The notes below the pieces were generated by a model. That model had not been told where the DNA came from, searched no databases, and saw nothing but the letters and a program-made list of their open reading frames with translations. Positions 1-8,913 of a stretch of DNA of 64,000 bases are shown piece after piece (position 1 is the stretch's first letter; every line of letters begins with the position of its first letter). Origin of the DNA: Oerskovia flava (lineage in GTDB: Bacteria > Actinomycetota > Actinomycetes > Actinomycetales > Cellulomonadaceae); the NCBI RefSeq assembly GCF_026163685.1, contig NZ_JAOXSR010000003.1, positions 1-64,000 of the forward strand, written 5' to 3'. A program made the position numbers and the translations under genes.

Positions 1-366
1 TTCAACGAGCCGGGGTCGTCGTTGGCGTCGCGGACGCGGATCAAGACGTTGACGGCGCAGACGCGTGAGGACAACGCGCGGTTCTTCGACGATGACATCG
101 AGCAGGTGCCGCAGCACTGTCTGACGCAGGGGTTGGCGACGATCATGTCGGCGGGGCACCTGGTGCTGCTGGCCACGGGCAAGGGCAAGGCGGAGGCGGT
201 GCACCAGCTGGTGGAGGGTCCGGTGAGCGCGTTGTGGCCGGCGACGATCATGCAGATGCATCCGCACGCGACGGTGCTGGTCGACGACGCTGCGGCGTCG
301 CGGTTGCAGCTCGCGGGGTACTACCGCCAGACGTACCTGTCCAAGCCCGGCTGGCAGGGGCTCTAG
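1..366 (+). CDS. nagB: glucosamine-6-phosphate deaminase, C-terminal part (5' end outside window)
   Basis: The frame is open from base 1 and ends at TAG, giving 121 residues, about the last half of a NagB of usual length near 260. The visible part runs from FNEPGSSLASRTRIKTLT through a GKGKAEAVHQL segment to the C-terminal Tyr-rich end, the pattern of the NagB/SugP isomerase fold. NagB converts glucosamine-6-phosphate to fructose-6-phosphate and ammonia in the cytoplasm. This is the last step shared by GlcNAc and sialic acid catabolism, which fits the sialidase gene that follows. The start codon and any upstream partners cannot be seen. Confidence 0.93.
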   Translation, partial: FNEPGSSLASRTRIKTLTAQTREDNARFFDDDIEQVPQHCLTQGLATIMSAGHLVLLATGKGKAEAVHQLVEGPVSALWPATIMQMHPHATVLVDDAAASRLQLAGYYRQTYLSKPGWQGL

Positions 367-381
367 ACCTCCACGCATCTC

Positions 382-410
382 TTGACCCGGCCGGGGGACC
401 GCGATACCTT
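382..410 (+). promoter_or_regulatory. predicted SigA-type promoter of the sialidase gene
   Basis: TTGACC at 382-387 and TACCTT at 405-410 are separated by exactly 17 bases, close to the housekeeping consensus. The expected transcription start is near 417, so the palindrome at 417-430 would sit on the start site. Read by eye; no transcript data. Confidence 0.5.
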
Positions 411-416
411 CTGGAC

Positions 417-430
417 GTCAGACATCTGAC
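417..430. promoter_or_regulatory. palindromic operator upstream of the sialidase gene
   Basis: GTCAGACATCTGAC is a perfect 14-base inverted repeat. With one mismatched pair the symmetry extends to 20 bases (414-433). It lies just downstream of the predicted -10 box, a repressor position. The shape (6-base arms, 2-base centre) resembles operators of GntR/FadR-type regulators, the family that includes NanR sialic acid repressors. The identity of the regulator is inference. Confidence 0.55.
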
Positions 431-527
431 ATCATCTCTCCAGCAGGACTCGGCAGCGTCGCCACGATCCGTTCCCTCAGGGGCCGTCCGGCCCGCGCCG
501 AGCCGTGCACCGACCGGAAGGAACGGC

Positions 528-2762
528 ATGATCGGACACCTCCGCAGACCAGCCCGCCGTGCGCTGGCCGTCGCCACCGCCCTCACGCTCGGGGTGAGCG
601 CCGCCGTCGTCCCCGCGACGACCGCGGCCGCGCACCACGAGACCCCCGCCCCCGACTACGACGCCGCCCCGGCGACGGGTGGCGCGGGCACCTACACCGA
701 GCAGCAGCTCGCGACCAACGGCCAGGGCGGCTTCCCGAACTACCGCATCCCGGCGCTCACCGTCACCAACAGCGGCGACGTCCTCGCGTCCTACGACGGC
801 CGGCCCACCGCCGCCGACTCGCCCGGCCCGAACTCGATCCTCCAGCGGCGCTCCACCGACGACGGCGTCACGTGGGAGCCGCAGGAGGTCGTCGCCGCCG
901 GGAAGACCACGGCCCCGATCGAGGGCTACTCCGACCCGAGCTACATCGTCGACCGCGAGACCGGCACGATCTTCAACTTCCACGTCAAGTCCTTCGACGC
1001 CGGCTTCGGCAGCTCTCAGCCCGGCGTCGACCCGGCCGCGCGGAACGTGATCCACGCGAACGTCGCGCAGTCCGACGACGACGGCCGCACCTGGACGCAC
1101 CGCACCATCACCGCTGACGTCACGGGCGACCTCGGCTGGCGCTCGCGCTTCGCGGCGTCCGGGCAGGGCATCCAGCTCAAGTACGGCGAGCACGCCGGAC
1201 GGCTCCTGCAGCAGTACACGATCATCAACGCGGCCGGACAGTTCCAGGCCGTCTCCGTGTACTCCGACGACCACGGCGCGACGTGGGAGGTCGGCGCGCC
1301 CGTGGGGACGGGCATGGACGAGAACAAGACCGTCGAGCTGTCCGACGGTCGTGTCATGCTCAACTCCCGCGACTCCGCGGGCTCCAAGTACCGCAAGATC
1401 GCGTACTCGACCGACGGCGGCCTCACCTACGGCCCGGTGACGATCGACACGGAGCTGCCCGACCCGACGAACAACGCGTCGATCGTGCGCGCCTACCCCA
1501 ACGCCCCGCAGGGGTCCGACGAGGCCAAGGTGCTGCTCTTCTCGAACGCGGGCTCGACGACGTCGCGCAGCAACGGTGTGATCCGCTACAGCGACGACGA
1601 CGGCGACACGTGGTCCGTCTCGCGCGTGTTCCAGCCGGGCGGGATGGCGTACTCGACGCTCGCGACGCTGCCCGACGGCACGGTCGGCCTGCTCTACGAG
1701 CCGAACAGCGGCAACGGGGGCATCCGCTTCGCCAAGCTCGACCTCGACTGGCTGCTCACGCCGCCGACCGTGACGCCCGGCGAGATCGAGGTCACCGGTG
1801 GGACGGTGACGAACCCGCAGTCGGACGCCTACGAGGTCGGCGACGTCGTCACCTACAGCTACACGGTCACCAACCTGTCGGACGCCGTCACGACGGTCTC
1901 CCCGACGGGGAACCTCGAGCGCTTCGACCCGGTGTCGGGCGCACCGAACTGCCGGTACCGCAACCTCCCGGCCCGCGGCTCGTACACGTGCACGTCGGCC
2001 CGCCGCACGCTCACGCAGGCCGACCTCGACGCGGGGCACTTCACCCCGCAGACCACGTGGACCTCGACCTCGGGCACCGACGTGACGACGGTCGAGCACA
2101 CCGGGCAGAGCGTGTACTTCGGGGCGCCGGGCAACATCGTGGTCACCGGCGGCGAGGCGGCCGAGACGCAGGACACCTACGCCGTGGGCGACGTGCTGCG
2201 CTTCACCTACACCGTGCGGAACCTCTCGACGGCCGTGACGACCGTCGTGCCCACGGGCAACCTCGCCGGCCTCGACCCGGCGCAGGGCGCGCCGAACTGC
2301 CGCTGGCGGAACCTCGCGGCGGAGGCGTCGTACACCTGCACGTTCGCCTACCACGAGGTCACGCAGGCCGACCTCGACCGCGGGTCGTTCACCCCGGTGA
2401 CGACGTGGACGTCGACCTCGGGCACGGACGTCACGGTGGTCGAGCACGAGGGGGAGACCGTCGCGCTCGACGCGGCCTCCGCCGTCGACCTGGCGGTCGC
2501 CGCGACCGTGCGCTGCACCGCGGGCAAGGCCTACCTGGCGCTGACGGCACGCAACACCGGGGACGAGCCGGTCGACGTCGTGCTCAGCTCGCCGTACGGC
2601 GAGCGGTCGGTCACCGCGGTCGCACCGGGCCGCTCCGCCTACCAGTCGTTCGCGACCCGCGCCGTCGACGTCGACGCGGGGGTGGCCAGCGCCGTCGGCT
2701 CCCTCACCGAGGGTGCACCCCGGGGGGTCGAGGCCGCCTACGAGGGGACGAGCTGCGCCTGA
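528..2762 (+). CDS. secreted sialidase (GH33) with two Ig-like repeat domains
   Basis: Exo-alpha-sialidase of 744 residues, releasing terminal sialic acid outside the cell. The ATG is preceded by GGAAGGAA at good spacing and starts a signal peptide (Arg-rich n-region, hydrophobic core, Ala-rich cleavage region near residue 35). The catalytic propeller spans about residues 55-410 with the YRIP arginine motif and five Asp boxes (STDDGVTW, SDDDGRTW, SDDHGATW, STDGGLTY, SDDDGDTW). Two tandem 118-residue Ig-like repeats follow, each with a Cys pair, then a C-terminal domain of about 90 residues. There is no LPXTG anchor, so the enzyme is probably released. It follows nagB and has its own promoter and operator. 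Confidence 0.93.
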   Translation: MIGHLRRPARRALAVATALTLGVSAAVVPATTAAAHHETPAPDYDAAPATGGAGTYTEQQLATNGQGGFPNYRIPALTVTNSGDVLASYDGRPTAADSPGPNSILQRRSTDDGVTWEPQEVVAAGKTTAPIEGYSDPSYIVDRETGTIFNFHVKSFDAGFGSSQPGVDPAARNVIHANVAQSDDDGRTWTHRTITADVTGDLGWRSRFAASGQGIQLKYGEHAGRLLQQYTIINAAGQFQAVSVYSDDHGATWEVGAPVGTGMDENKTVELSDGRVMLNSRDSAGSKYRKIAYSTDGGLTYGPVTIDTELPDPTNNASIVRAYPNAPQGSDEAKVLLFSNAGSTTSRSNGVIRYSDDDGDTWSVSRVFQPGGMAYSTLATLPDGTVGLLYEPNSGNGGIRFAKLDLDWLLTPPTVTPGEIEVTGGTVTNPQSDAYEVGDVVTYSYTVTNLSDAVTTVSPTGNLERFDPVSGAPNCRYRNLPARGSYTCTSARRTLTQADLDAGHFTPQTTWTSTSGTDVTTVEHTGQSVYFGAPGNIVVTGGEAAETQDTYAVGDVLRFTYTVRNLSTAVTTVVPTGNLAGLDPAQGAPNCRWRNLAAEASYTCTFAYHEVTQADLDRGSFTPVTTWTSTSGTDVTVVEHEGETVALDAASAVDLAVAATVRCTAGKAYLALTARNTGDEPVDVVLSSPYGERSVTAVAPGRSAYQSFATRAVDVDAGVASAVGSLTEGAPRGVEAAYEGTSCA
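1782..2470 (+). repeat. tandem Ig-like domain repeat inside the sialidase
   Basis: Two units with a period of 354 bases (118 residues) begin at about 1782 and 2136. Both contain the series VTGG, the GDV segment, a TVTTV/TTV-PTGNL stretch, GAPNCR, a YTCT cysteine, TQADLD and TWTSTSGTDVT. The layout suggests substrate or surface-binding domains created by duplication. Confidence 0.8.
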
Positions 2763-2780
2763 ACCTCGGGGCACGTGACA

Positions 2781-2818
2781 GGTGGGGCCCGGTCGTCCGA
2801 CGACGGCCGGGCCCCACC
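2781..2818. terminator. terminator after the sialidase gene
   Basis: A 17-base stem (GGTGGGGCCCGGTCGTC and its complement, one G-T wobble) with a CGAC loop begins 19 bases after the sialidase stop. It lacks a T-tract, as is usual for actinobacterial terminators. Confidence 0.6.
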
Positions 2819-2835
2819 CGTCCTACGCTCGTGCC

Positions 2836-3411
2836 ATGAGCAACGAGTGGCGGCAGGTCGTGGCCGCGCTGGCGGACGAGGACCGGCTGAGGCTGTTCGC
2901 GCGGATCGTCGACGGTGGCCCGGACCCGCTCACCGCGGACGGACTGACCACGGACGACCGCCGCCGGTTGAGCACCTTGCGCGCCGCGGGGCTCGTGTCC
3001 GTGCAGGACGAGACCCTGCGAGCGGAGCCCGGGCGGTTCCGGGAGCTCCTCACGGCGGCCGCGTCGGCCGAGCCGGAGCCGCCCACAGGTCCGGAGCGCT
3101 TCCTCACGGACGGACGGCTCCAGGGGATGCCGCGGCGCCGGCGGGACCGGGAGGAGGTCGTGCGCTACCTCGCCGCCCAGGTGCTGGCGCTGCACGAACC
3201 CGTCAGCGAGCGCGCGCTCACCGACCGGTTGCACCGGCGCACGGCCGACCCGGTCGGGCTGCGCCGCGCCCTGGTCGACGCCGGGCTCGTCACCCGCACC
3301 CGCGACGGCGCGGAGTACTGGCGCACGACGGTCACCGAGTTCGACAGCGGGCTCGAGCCCGACACCGGGCTCGACGAGCAGGCCGAGGAGCAGGGCGCCG
3401 AGAACCCGTGA
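2836..3411 (+). CDS. DUF2087 domain protein, probable transcriptional regulator
   Basis: 191-residue protein. Residues 1-65 look like an ArsR-type winged helix (helices ending in a TLRAAGLVSV recognition wing). Residues 85-150 carry the DUF2087 pattern FLTDGRLQGMPRRRRDREEV, which in other proteins follows an HTH domain and is thought to bind nucleic acid. The acidic C-terminal tail is low complexity. The ATG was chosen because the helix-turn-helix begins directly after it. It stands alone between a terminator and ybaK. The target is unknown. Confidence 0.8.
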   Translation: MSNEWRQVVAALADEDRLRLFARIVDGGPDPLTADGLTTDDRRRLSTLRAAGLVSVQDETLRAEPGRFRELLTAAASAEPEPPTGPERFLTDGRLQGMPRRRRDREEVVRYLAAQVLALHEPVSERALTDRLHRRTADPVGLRRALVDAGLVTRTRDGAEYWRTTVTEFDSGLEPDTGLDEQAEEQGAENP

Positions 3412-3443
3412 CCCCCGGCGCGTCGCGCCGTAGTCTCGTCGCC

Positions 3444-3968
3444 ATGAGCGAAGAGCGCGCACGCGCGGCGCTGGAGTCCTCGGGCATCGAGTTCACGGTG
3501 ACGCGGCACGGACCGGTCAGGTCTCTCGAGGAGGCTGCTGCCGCGCGCGGCGTGGCGCCGGGCGACATCGTCAAGACGCTCGTGGTCCGCCGGGGCGAGG
3601 ACGACTACCTGTTCGTCCTCGTGCCGGGCGACCGGGGGATCTCGTGGCCCAAGCTGCGGGCGCTGCTGGGCGTCTCGCGCCTGTCGATGCCGGACAAGGA
3701 CGTCGCCCGCGAGGTCACGGGCTACGAGCGCGGGGCGATCACGCCGTTCGGCTCGACCCATGCCTGGCCGGTCGTCGCGGACACCCGTGTGGTCGCGAGC
3801 GTGGGCGACGTGTCGCAGGATGGGGTGCCTCGTGGTGAGGTCGGCGGCGGCGCGCAGCATCGCGTGTCGATCGGCGGCGGAGCGCACGGGGTGGCGGTCA
3901 CCGTCGACGGCGCACGGCTCGTGGAGAGCCTGGGGGCGCGGGTCGCGGACGTGACCGAGCCGCTGTGA
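3444..3968 (+). CDS. YbaK/EbsC-family aminoacyl-tRNA deacylase
   Basis: 174 residues, the usual length for a free-standing trans-editing domain that hydrolyses mischarged tRNA (typically Cys-tRNA-Pro or Ala-tRNA-Pro). The conserved lysine sits in DIVKTLVV, and the substrate-pocket loop reads GYERGAITPFG. The ATG follows 32 bases after the DUF2087 gene stop, so the two may be cotranscribed. The exact substrate cannot be told from sequence alone. Confidence 0.85.
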   Translation: MSEERARAALESSGIEFTVTRHGPVRSLEEAAAARGVAPGDIVKTLVVRRGEDDYLFVLVPGDRGISWPKLRALLGVSRLSMPDKDVAREVTGYERGAITPFGSTHAWPVVADTRVVASVGDVSQDGVPRGEVGGGAQHRVSIGGGAHGVAVTVDGARLVESLGARVADVTEPL

Positions 3969-3985
3969 GAAAGAACCTCACGCAG

Positions 3986-4011
3986 GTGCTCCCGGCGCCT
4001 TCCGGGAACAC
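3986..4011. terminator. possible terminator after the YbaK-type gene
   Basis: GTGCTCCCGG and CCGGGAACAC form a 10-base stem with one mismatch around a 6-base loop, 17 bases past the stop codon. Confidence 0.45.
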
Positions 4012-4070
4012 ACCCGCAGTGACTACGGTTGCACCGACGGGGCGGATCGTGAGGACCTCGTTACCGACTG

Positions 4071-4496
4071 ATGGAGCCACGGAACCGCATGGACGGCACT
4101 GACACTGAGACAGGCAATGCTCCCGCAACCTCGGGGATCTCGTACCAGCCGACGGAGTCTGGTGCGGTCGTCACGCTGTGGGGGGACATCGACGCCGCGC
4201 TGAGGACGCGCGCGAGCGAGACGATGGCCCGCGTGATCGAGCGCCCCGGTCCGATCACGGTCGACGTCGCCGGCGTCGACTTCGTCGACTCGTCCGGCAT
4301 CGCGTTCGTCCTCCAGCTGTACATGGTGGGACGCGAGGAGGGCTTCCCGGTCGAGCTGCGGGACCCGCCGCCCGCCGTCGAGGAGCTGCTCGAGATGATC
4401 GGGATCGGCGGTCAGATCCCGGTCGTGCGCTCGTCGTCCCCGACGATCACCTCCGGGGCGTCGGTGACCACACCACGCACGGTCAGCGCCGGCTGA
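4071..4496 (+). CDS. STAS-domain protein, anti-sigma factor antagonist type
   Basis: 141 residues from the first ATG, or 135 from a second ATG at 4089; neither has a strong ribosome site. One STAS domain (about residues 28-115) contains DFVDSSGIAFVLQ, in which the first serine is the residue phosphorylated by partner anti-sigma kinases in SpoIIAA/RsbV proteins. No kinase or sigma factor gene is adjacent, so the partner must lie elsewhere. The C-terminal 25 residues are Thr/Ser-rich and probably disordered. Confidence 0.85.
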   Translation: MEPRNRMDGTDTETGNAPATSGISYQPTESGAVVTLWGDIDAALRTRASETMARVIERPGPITVDVAGVDFVDSSGIAFVLQLYMVGREEGFPVELRDPPPAVEELLEMIGIGGQIPVVRSSSPTITSGASVTTPRTVSAG

Positions 4497-4526
4497 GCGG
4501 TCCGGACGAGCGGTCCGGACGAGCGG
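4497..4526. repeat. short tandem direct repeat after the STAS gene
   Basis: GCGGTCCGGACGA occurs twice in tandem and a third GCGG follows. The unit is itself partly palindromic (GGTCCGGAC). It begins inside the STAS stop region and is probably a chance or slippage product. Confidence 0.55.
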
Positions 4527-4586
4527 CCCCGACTCCCGGCGGGTCGCCCGCCGGACCTGTGGGTAGGCCGCGGTACGGTCGCGGCC

Positions 4587-5804
4587 ATGAGGATCCTGCA
4601 CACGTCGGACTGGCACCTGGGGCGCACGCTCCACGGTGTCGACCTCATCGAGCACCAGGCCGCGTACGTCGACCACCTCGTCGAGCTGACCCGCACCGAG
4701 GGCGTCGACGCGGTGCTCGTCGCAGGTGACGTCTACGACCGCGCGATCCCGCCGGTGGACGCCGTCTCGCTGCTGTCCGACGCGATCTCGCGCCTCGCCG
4801 AGCACGCCGCGGTCGTCATGACGCCCGGCAACCACGACTCCGCCGTCCGCCTCGGCTTCGGTGCGGGCATCATGCGTCCGGGTGTGCACGTGCGGGCCTC
4901 GGTGCCCGACGTCGGTGCGCCCGTCCTCCTCGACCCCGCCCGGGGCGGGGGTCCGGTCCTCGTCTACCCCCTGCCGTACCTCGACCCGGACGCGGTGCGC
5001 CGCGAGCTCGCGGACAGGACGGGTCCCGACGAGGAGGTGACGCCGCTCGCCCGCTCGCACGAGGCGGTCACGGCGGCCGCGATGCGGCGGGTCGGTGCGG
5101 ACCTCGCCCGCCGCCGCGACGCGGGGACGAGCGCGCCGGCCGTCGTGATGGCGCACGCGTTCGTCGTCGGCGGGCAGGCGTCGGAGTCGGAGCGCGACAT
5201 CCGGGTCGGTGGTGTCGATTCCGTCCCCGCAGGAGTCTTCGGCGGGTGGGGCCTCGACTACGTCGCGCTCGGCCACCTGCACGGCCCCCAGGTCGTCACG
5301 GTCCCCGCGGACCACCCGCCGGTCGCGCGGTACTCCGGGTCGCCCCTCGCGTACTCCTTCTCCGAGATGCACCAGAAGAAGTCGACGGTCCTGGTCGACC
5401 TCGCCGCGCGCACCCCGGGCGCCGCGCCGCCGCACGTCGAGCTGGTCCCGGCGCCCGTCCCCCGCCGGCTCGCCGAGGTCACCGGGACCCTCGAGGACCT
5501 GCTCGGCGCCGCCGGTGAGCCGCACGTCGAGGACTGGTCGCGGGTCGTCGTCACGGACCCCGCGCGGCCCGCCGAGCTGTTCGCCCGCGTCCGGGCACGG
5601 TTCCCCCACGCCCTCCAGATCCAGCACCGCCCGCCCGCCACCGCCGAGCGCGAGACCATCGCGCTGATCGGCGCGGGTCACGACCCGCTCGAGGTCGCGC
5701 GCGACTTCGTCGACCACGTCACGGGCGCGCCCCCGAGCCCGGACGAGGACGCCGCGCTGCGCTCCGCGCTCGAGCTCGCCGTGGCGAGCGAGCGGAGCGC
5801 CTGA
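4587..5804 (+). CDS. sbcD: exonuclease SbcCD, nuclease subunit
   Basis: 405-residue metallophosphoesterase nuclease of the SbcD/Mre11 family, which with SbcC cleaves DNA hairpins and processes blocked DNA ends. Motifs in order: TSDWHLGR (residues 6-13), GDVYDR (about 49), GNHDS (about 81), a central HAF and GHLHGP. The ATG starts directly with the first metal motif. The TGA overlaps the sbcC start (TGATG), so the two subunits are translationally coupled. Confidence 0.95.
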   Translation: MRILHTSDWHLGRTLHGVDLIEHQAAYVDHLVELTRTEGVDAVLVAGDVYDRAIPPVDAVSLLSDAISRLAEHAAVVMTPGNHDSAVRLGFGAGIMRPGVHVRASVPDVGAPVLLDPARGGGPVLVYPLPYLDPDAVRRELADRTGPDEEVTPLARSHEAVTAAAMRRVGADLARRRDAGTSAPAVVMAHAFVVGGQASESERDIRVGGVDSVPAGVFGGWGLDYVALGHLHGPQVVTVPADHPPVARYSGSPLAYSFSEMHQKKSTVLVDLAARTPGAAPPHVELVPAPVPRRLAEVTGTLEDLLGAAGEPHVEDWSRVVVTDPARPAELFARVRARFPHALQIQHRPPATAERETIALIGAGHDPLEVARDFVDHVTGAPPSPDEDAALRSALELAVASERSA

Positions 5805-8800
5805 TGCACCTGCACTCGCTCACGCTCCGGGCGATCGGGCCGTTCCCCGGCGAGCACCGGATCGACTTCGCCGAGCTCGGCGCGTCCGGGATCTTCCTCC
5901 TCGAAGGCCCGACCGGTGCGGGCAAGTCCACGATCATCGACGCCGTCGTCTTCGCGCTCTACGGCAAGGTGGCGTCCGAGGCGGCGAGCGAGGACCGCCT
6001 GCGCTCGGCGTACGCGCCGGACGACGTCGAGTCGTTCGTCGACCTCGTCTTCGAGACGGGCTCGGGCGTCTACCGGGTCCGCCGCACGCCCGAGTTCCGA
6101 CGAGCGAAGAAGCGCGGCACCGGGACCACGACGCAGCAGGCCGGCGTCCGGCTCTGGCGGCTCGCGACCGTCCCCGAGCCGCCGCGGCCGGGCACGGACG
6201 AGGAGCCGCTCGGCGAGCTCGTCTCCGCCCGCCTCGACGAGGCCGGCGCCGAGATCCAGCGGGCGGTCGGGCTCGACCGCCGGCAGTTCGTCCAGACGGT
6301 GGTCCTCCCGCAGGGAGAGTTCGCGAGCTTCCTGCGGGCCGACCCCGAGCAGCGCCGCGGCCTCCTGCAGAAGGTCTTCGGCACGGAGGTCTACGAGCGG
6401 GTGCAGGCGCAGCTCGCCGACCTGCAGCGCACGGCGCAGAAGTCCGTCAGCGCCGCACGCACGGCGGTGACCGGAGCGGTCGAGCACTTCTGCGGCGCCG
6501 CCGGGCTCGCGACGGACGCGGTCGATGCCCTCCGGTCGTCCGACGACGAGGCCGCAGCGGACCTCGCCCGCGTGCACGTCGGGCAGCTCGCCGCCGCCGC
6601 GGGCGACCTCGCGGCGCGCGAGCTCGCCGCGAACGCCGTGCTCGTCGCGGCGCGCGCCGACCTCGACGCCGCCCGAGAGCTCGAGTCCGCGACGTCCCGC
6701 CGCACCGCGCTCCGCGCCGAGCAGGCGGTGCTGGTGGGGCGCGCACCCGAGGTGAACGCCGACGTCGTGCGGCTGGACGCCGCGCGCCGAGCCACCGTCG
6801 TCGGACCGGCGCTCGACGGGGTGCGCGCCGCGGAGCGAGAGCTGGCCGCCGCGCAGGAGGCCCGGTTGCTCGCCCGCACGGGCGTCCCGGAGCGGCTCGC
6901 GGACAGCGACGTCAGCGCGCTCGAGGCGATCCGGTCCGACGTGGCGGCAGCCACCGTGCGCCTCGAGCGGCTGCGGCCGATCGGTGCGGAGCTGCCCGCG
7001 CAGGAGCGCGAGCTCGTCGACGCGCGCAAGGACCTCGCCCGCGACCAGGAGGAACGGGCGCGCCTCGCCGCCGACCTGGCCGAGCGGCCGGCCGCTCGCA
7101 CGGCGCTCGACGCACGGATCGCCGAGCTCACCCAGGTCGCCGGTGAGCTGCCGCTGCACCAGGAGCGTGTGCTCTCGGCCGAGGCCGTGCTCACCGCCGC
7201 GCGGCACGTCGACTCCACGCTCGTCGAGCTCACGGAGGCGCGCGCACGCCGTGACGCCGCCGCCCGCGCCGCGACGACGGCGGTCGACACCGAGCGCGCC
7301 GTGCGGACGGCGCGCATCAACGGCATCGCCGGAGAGATCGCGACGGGCCTGGTCGACGGCGACCCGTGCCCCGTCTGCGGCTCCGCCGACCACCCCGCCC
7401 CGGCCGTGGTCACACCGGACCACGTGAGCAGCGAGGACGTCGAGGCGGCCGAGCACGTCCGCGCCGCGGCGGAGGAGGCGCTGCAGGTCGCGGGCGCGGC
7501 CGTCCACACGCTGACCGAGCGGCTCGAGGCCCACCGGCGCGCGGCCGGCGGGGTCGACTCCGCGGCCGCGGCCGAGCGCGTCGCCCAGGCGCGCGGCGCC
7601 GTCGCCGCCGCACAGCAGGCGGCGACCGAGCGCCGGGCGGCGGCGGCCCTCCTCGCGGACCACGACCTCGAGACGGCCGCGCTCACCACCCGTGCCGCCG
7701 AGCTGGCCGAGCACGTGGCGTCCCTCGACGCACGGCTGGGGTCGCTCGCCGAGCAGGTCGCCCGCCGCCGGGAGGAGATCACCCACGAGATCGAGGCCGC
7801 AGGCCCGCTGCTCGAGGAGACCGAGCTCCCGGACGTGCTCGCCGACGAGGGCTCGCCCGCCAACCCCGTCGCCGTGCTCGAGGGCGCCCTGCGCGACCGC
7901 GCCCGGTCGATCGACGCGCTCCTCGAGGCCGAGCACGACGTGCGGGCCGCGACCCGTTCGGTGGCGGACCGGCAGGCCGAGCTCGTGCGGGTGACCCGGG
8001 AGAACGGCTTCGAGGACGTCGCCGCCGCCCGGGCCGCACGCCTCGCCGGGCACGAGGTCACGGAGCTGGAACGCAGGATCGCCCAGCACGAGGCCGCGGT
8101 CGCGCGCGTCGAGTCCGGGCTCGCCGAGCCGCAGGTCGCCGACCTCGCCGAGGACGTCCTCGCCGACGTCCCGGCCGCGCGGGCGACGGTCCGGCAGGCC
8201 GAGGCGGAGGCTACCGGCCTCGCGCGCCAGCACGAGTACGCGAGCCGTCGCGCGGCCTCGGCCGCCGAGGCGTGCACGGGCATCGAGCGACACCTCACGG
8301 CGTGGGAGTCGGCCCGTGCGCAGGCTGCGCCGGTGGCGCGGATGGCCGCGCTCACCTCGGGTGCGGGCGGGGACAACACCAAGGCGCTGTCGCTCGCGAC
8401 GTTCGTCCTCGTACGACGCTTCGAGGACGTCGTCGCCGCCGCGAACGCCCGGCTGCTCGAGATGTCCGGGGGCCGCTACGAGCTGGTGCGCAGCGACGAG
8501 CGCGAGGACGTGCGCACACGCCGCACCGGGCTCGCGATGAAGGTCGTCGACCACCGCACGGAGGCGGCGCGGGACCCACGCACCCTCTCCGGCGGGGAGA
8601 CCTTCTACGTCTCGCTGTGCCTCGCGCTCGGCCTCGCCGACGTGGTGACCGCCGAGGCCGGGGGAGTGGAGCTCGGGACGCTGTTCGTCGACGAGGGCTT
8701 CGGGACGCTCGACCCCGAGACGCTCGATGCCGTCCTCGGTGAGCTCGGCAAGCTCCGGGCCGGGGGCCGTGTCGTGGGCGTCGTGTCGCACGTGGAGGCG

Positions 8801-8878
8801 CTCAAGCAGTCGATCGCCGAGCGCATCGAGGTGCGGAGACTACCGAGCGGCGCCAGCGCGCTGAGCGTGCGGGCCTGA
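5804..8878 (+). CDS. sbcC: exonuclease SbcCD, ATPase subunit
   Basis: 1024-residue SMC-like ATPase of the SbcC/Rad50 family. Walker A GPTGAGKST is at residues 35-43, and the Q-loop lies in QTVVLPQGEF. Two long Ala/Glu/Arg-rich coiled-coil arms flank the zinc hook CPVC (residues 522-525). The signature LSGGET is at about 928 and Walker B LFVDEGFGTLD follows. All parts needed for the head-dimer plus hook architecture are present. It is the second gene of the sbcDC operon; rbsD converges 35 bases downstream. Confidence 0.95.
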   Translation: MHLHSLTLRAIGPFPGEHRIDFAELGASGIFLLEGPTGAGKSTIIDAVVFALYGKVASEAASEDRLRSAYAPDDVESFVDLVFETGSGVYRVRRTPEFRRAKKRGTGTTTQQAGVRLWRLATVPEPPRPGTDEEPLGELVSARLDEAGAEIQRAVGLDRRQFVQTVVLPQGEFASFLRADPEQRRGLLQKVFGTEVYERVQAQLADLQRTAQKSVSAARTAVTGAVEHFCGAAGLATDAVDALRSSDDEAAADLARVHVGQLAAAAGDLAARELAANAVLVAARADLDAARELESATSRRTALRAEQAVLVGRAPEVNADVVRLDAARRATVVGPALDGVRAAERELAAAQEARLLARTGVPERLADSDVSALEAIRSDVAAATVRLERLRPIGAELPAQERELVDARKDLARDQEERARLAADLAERPAARTALDARIAELTQVAGELPLHQERVLSAEAVLTAARHVDSTLVELTEARARRDAAARAATTAVDTERAVRTARINGIAGEIATGLVDGDPCPVCGSADHPAPAVVTPDHVSSEDVEAAEHVRAAAEEALQVAGAAVHTLTERLEAHRRAAGGVDSAAAAERVAQARGAVAAAQQAATERRAAAALLADHDLETAALTTRAAELAEHVASLDARLGSLAEQVARRREEITHEIEAAGPLLEETELPDVLADEGSPANPVAVLEGALRDRARSIDALLEAEHDVRAATRSVADRQAELVRVTRENGFEDVAAARAARLAGHEVTELERRIAQHEAAVARVESGLAEPQVADLAEDVLADVPAARATVRQAEAEATGLARQHEYASRRAASAAEACTGIERHLTAWESARAQAAPVARMAALTSGAGGDNTKALSLATFVLVRRFEDVVAAANARLLEMSGGRYELVRSDEREDVRTRRTGLAMKVVDHRTEAARDPRTLSGGETFYVSLCLALGLADVVTAEAGGVELGTLFVDEGFGTLDPETLDAVLGELGKLRAGGRVVGVVSHVEALKQSIAERIEVRRLPSGASALSVRA

Positions 8879-8913
8879 CCGCACCTGACTCCCGGCTGTC
8901 GCCGGCCGAGGTG

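Noticed and set aside
477-2774. 765-codon open frame antisense to the sialidase
   Set aside because: Arg/Gly/Ala-rich translation without domains; a by-product of GC-rich third positions in the real gene.
4497-4526. Tandem GCGGTCCGGACGA as an operator or start of a repeat array
   Set aside because: Only two full units, at a gene end, no similar sequence near a promoter.
5678-8791. Open frame of over 1000 codons antisense to sbcC
   Set aside because: Same cause; sbcC has all motifs of its family and the antisense translation has none.
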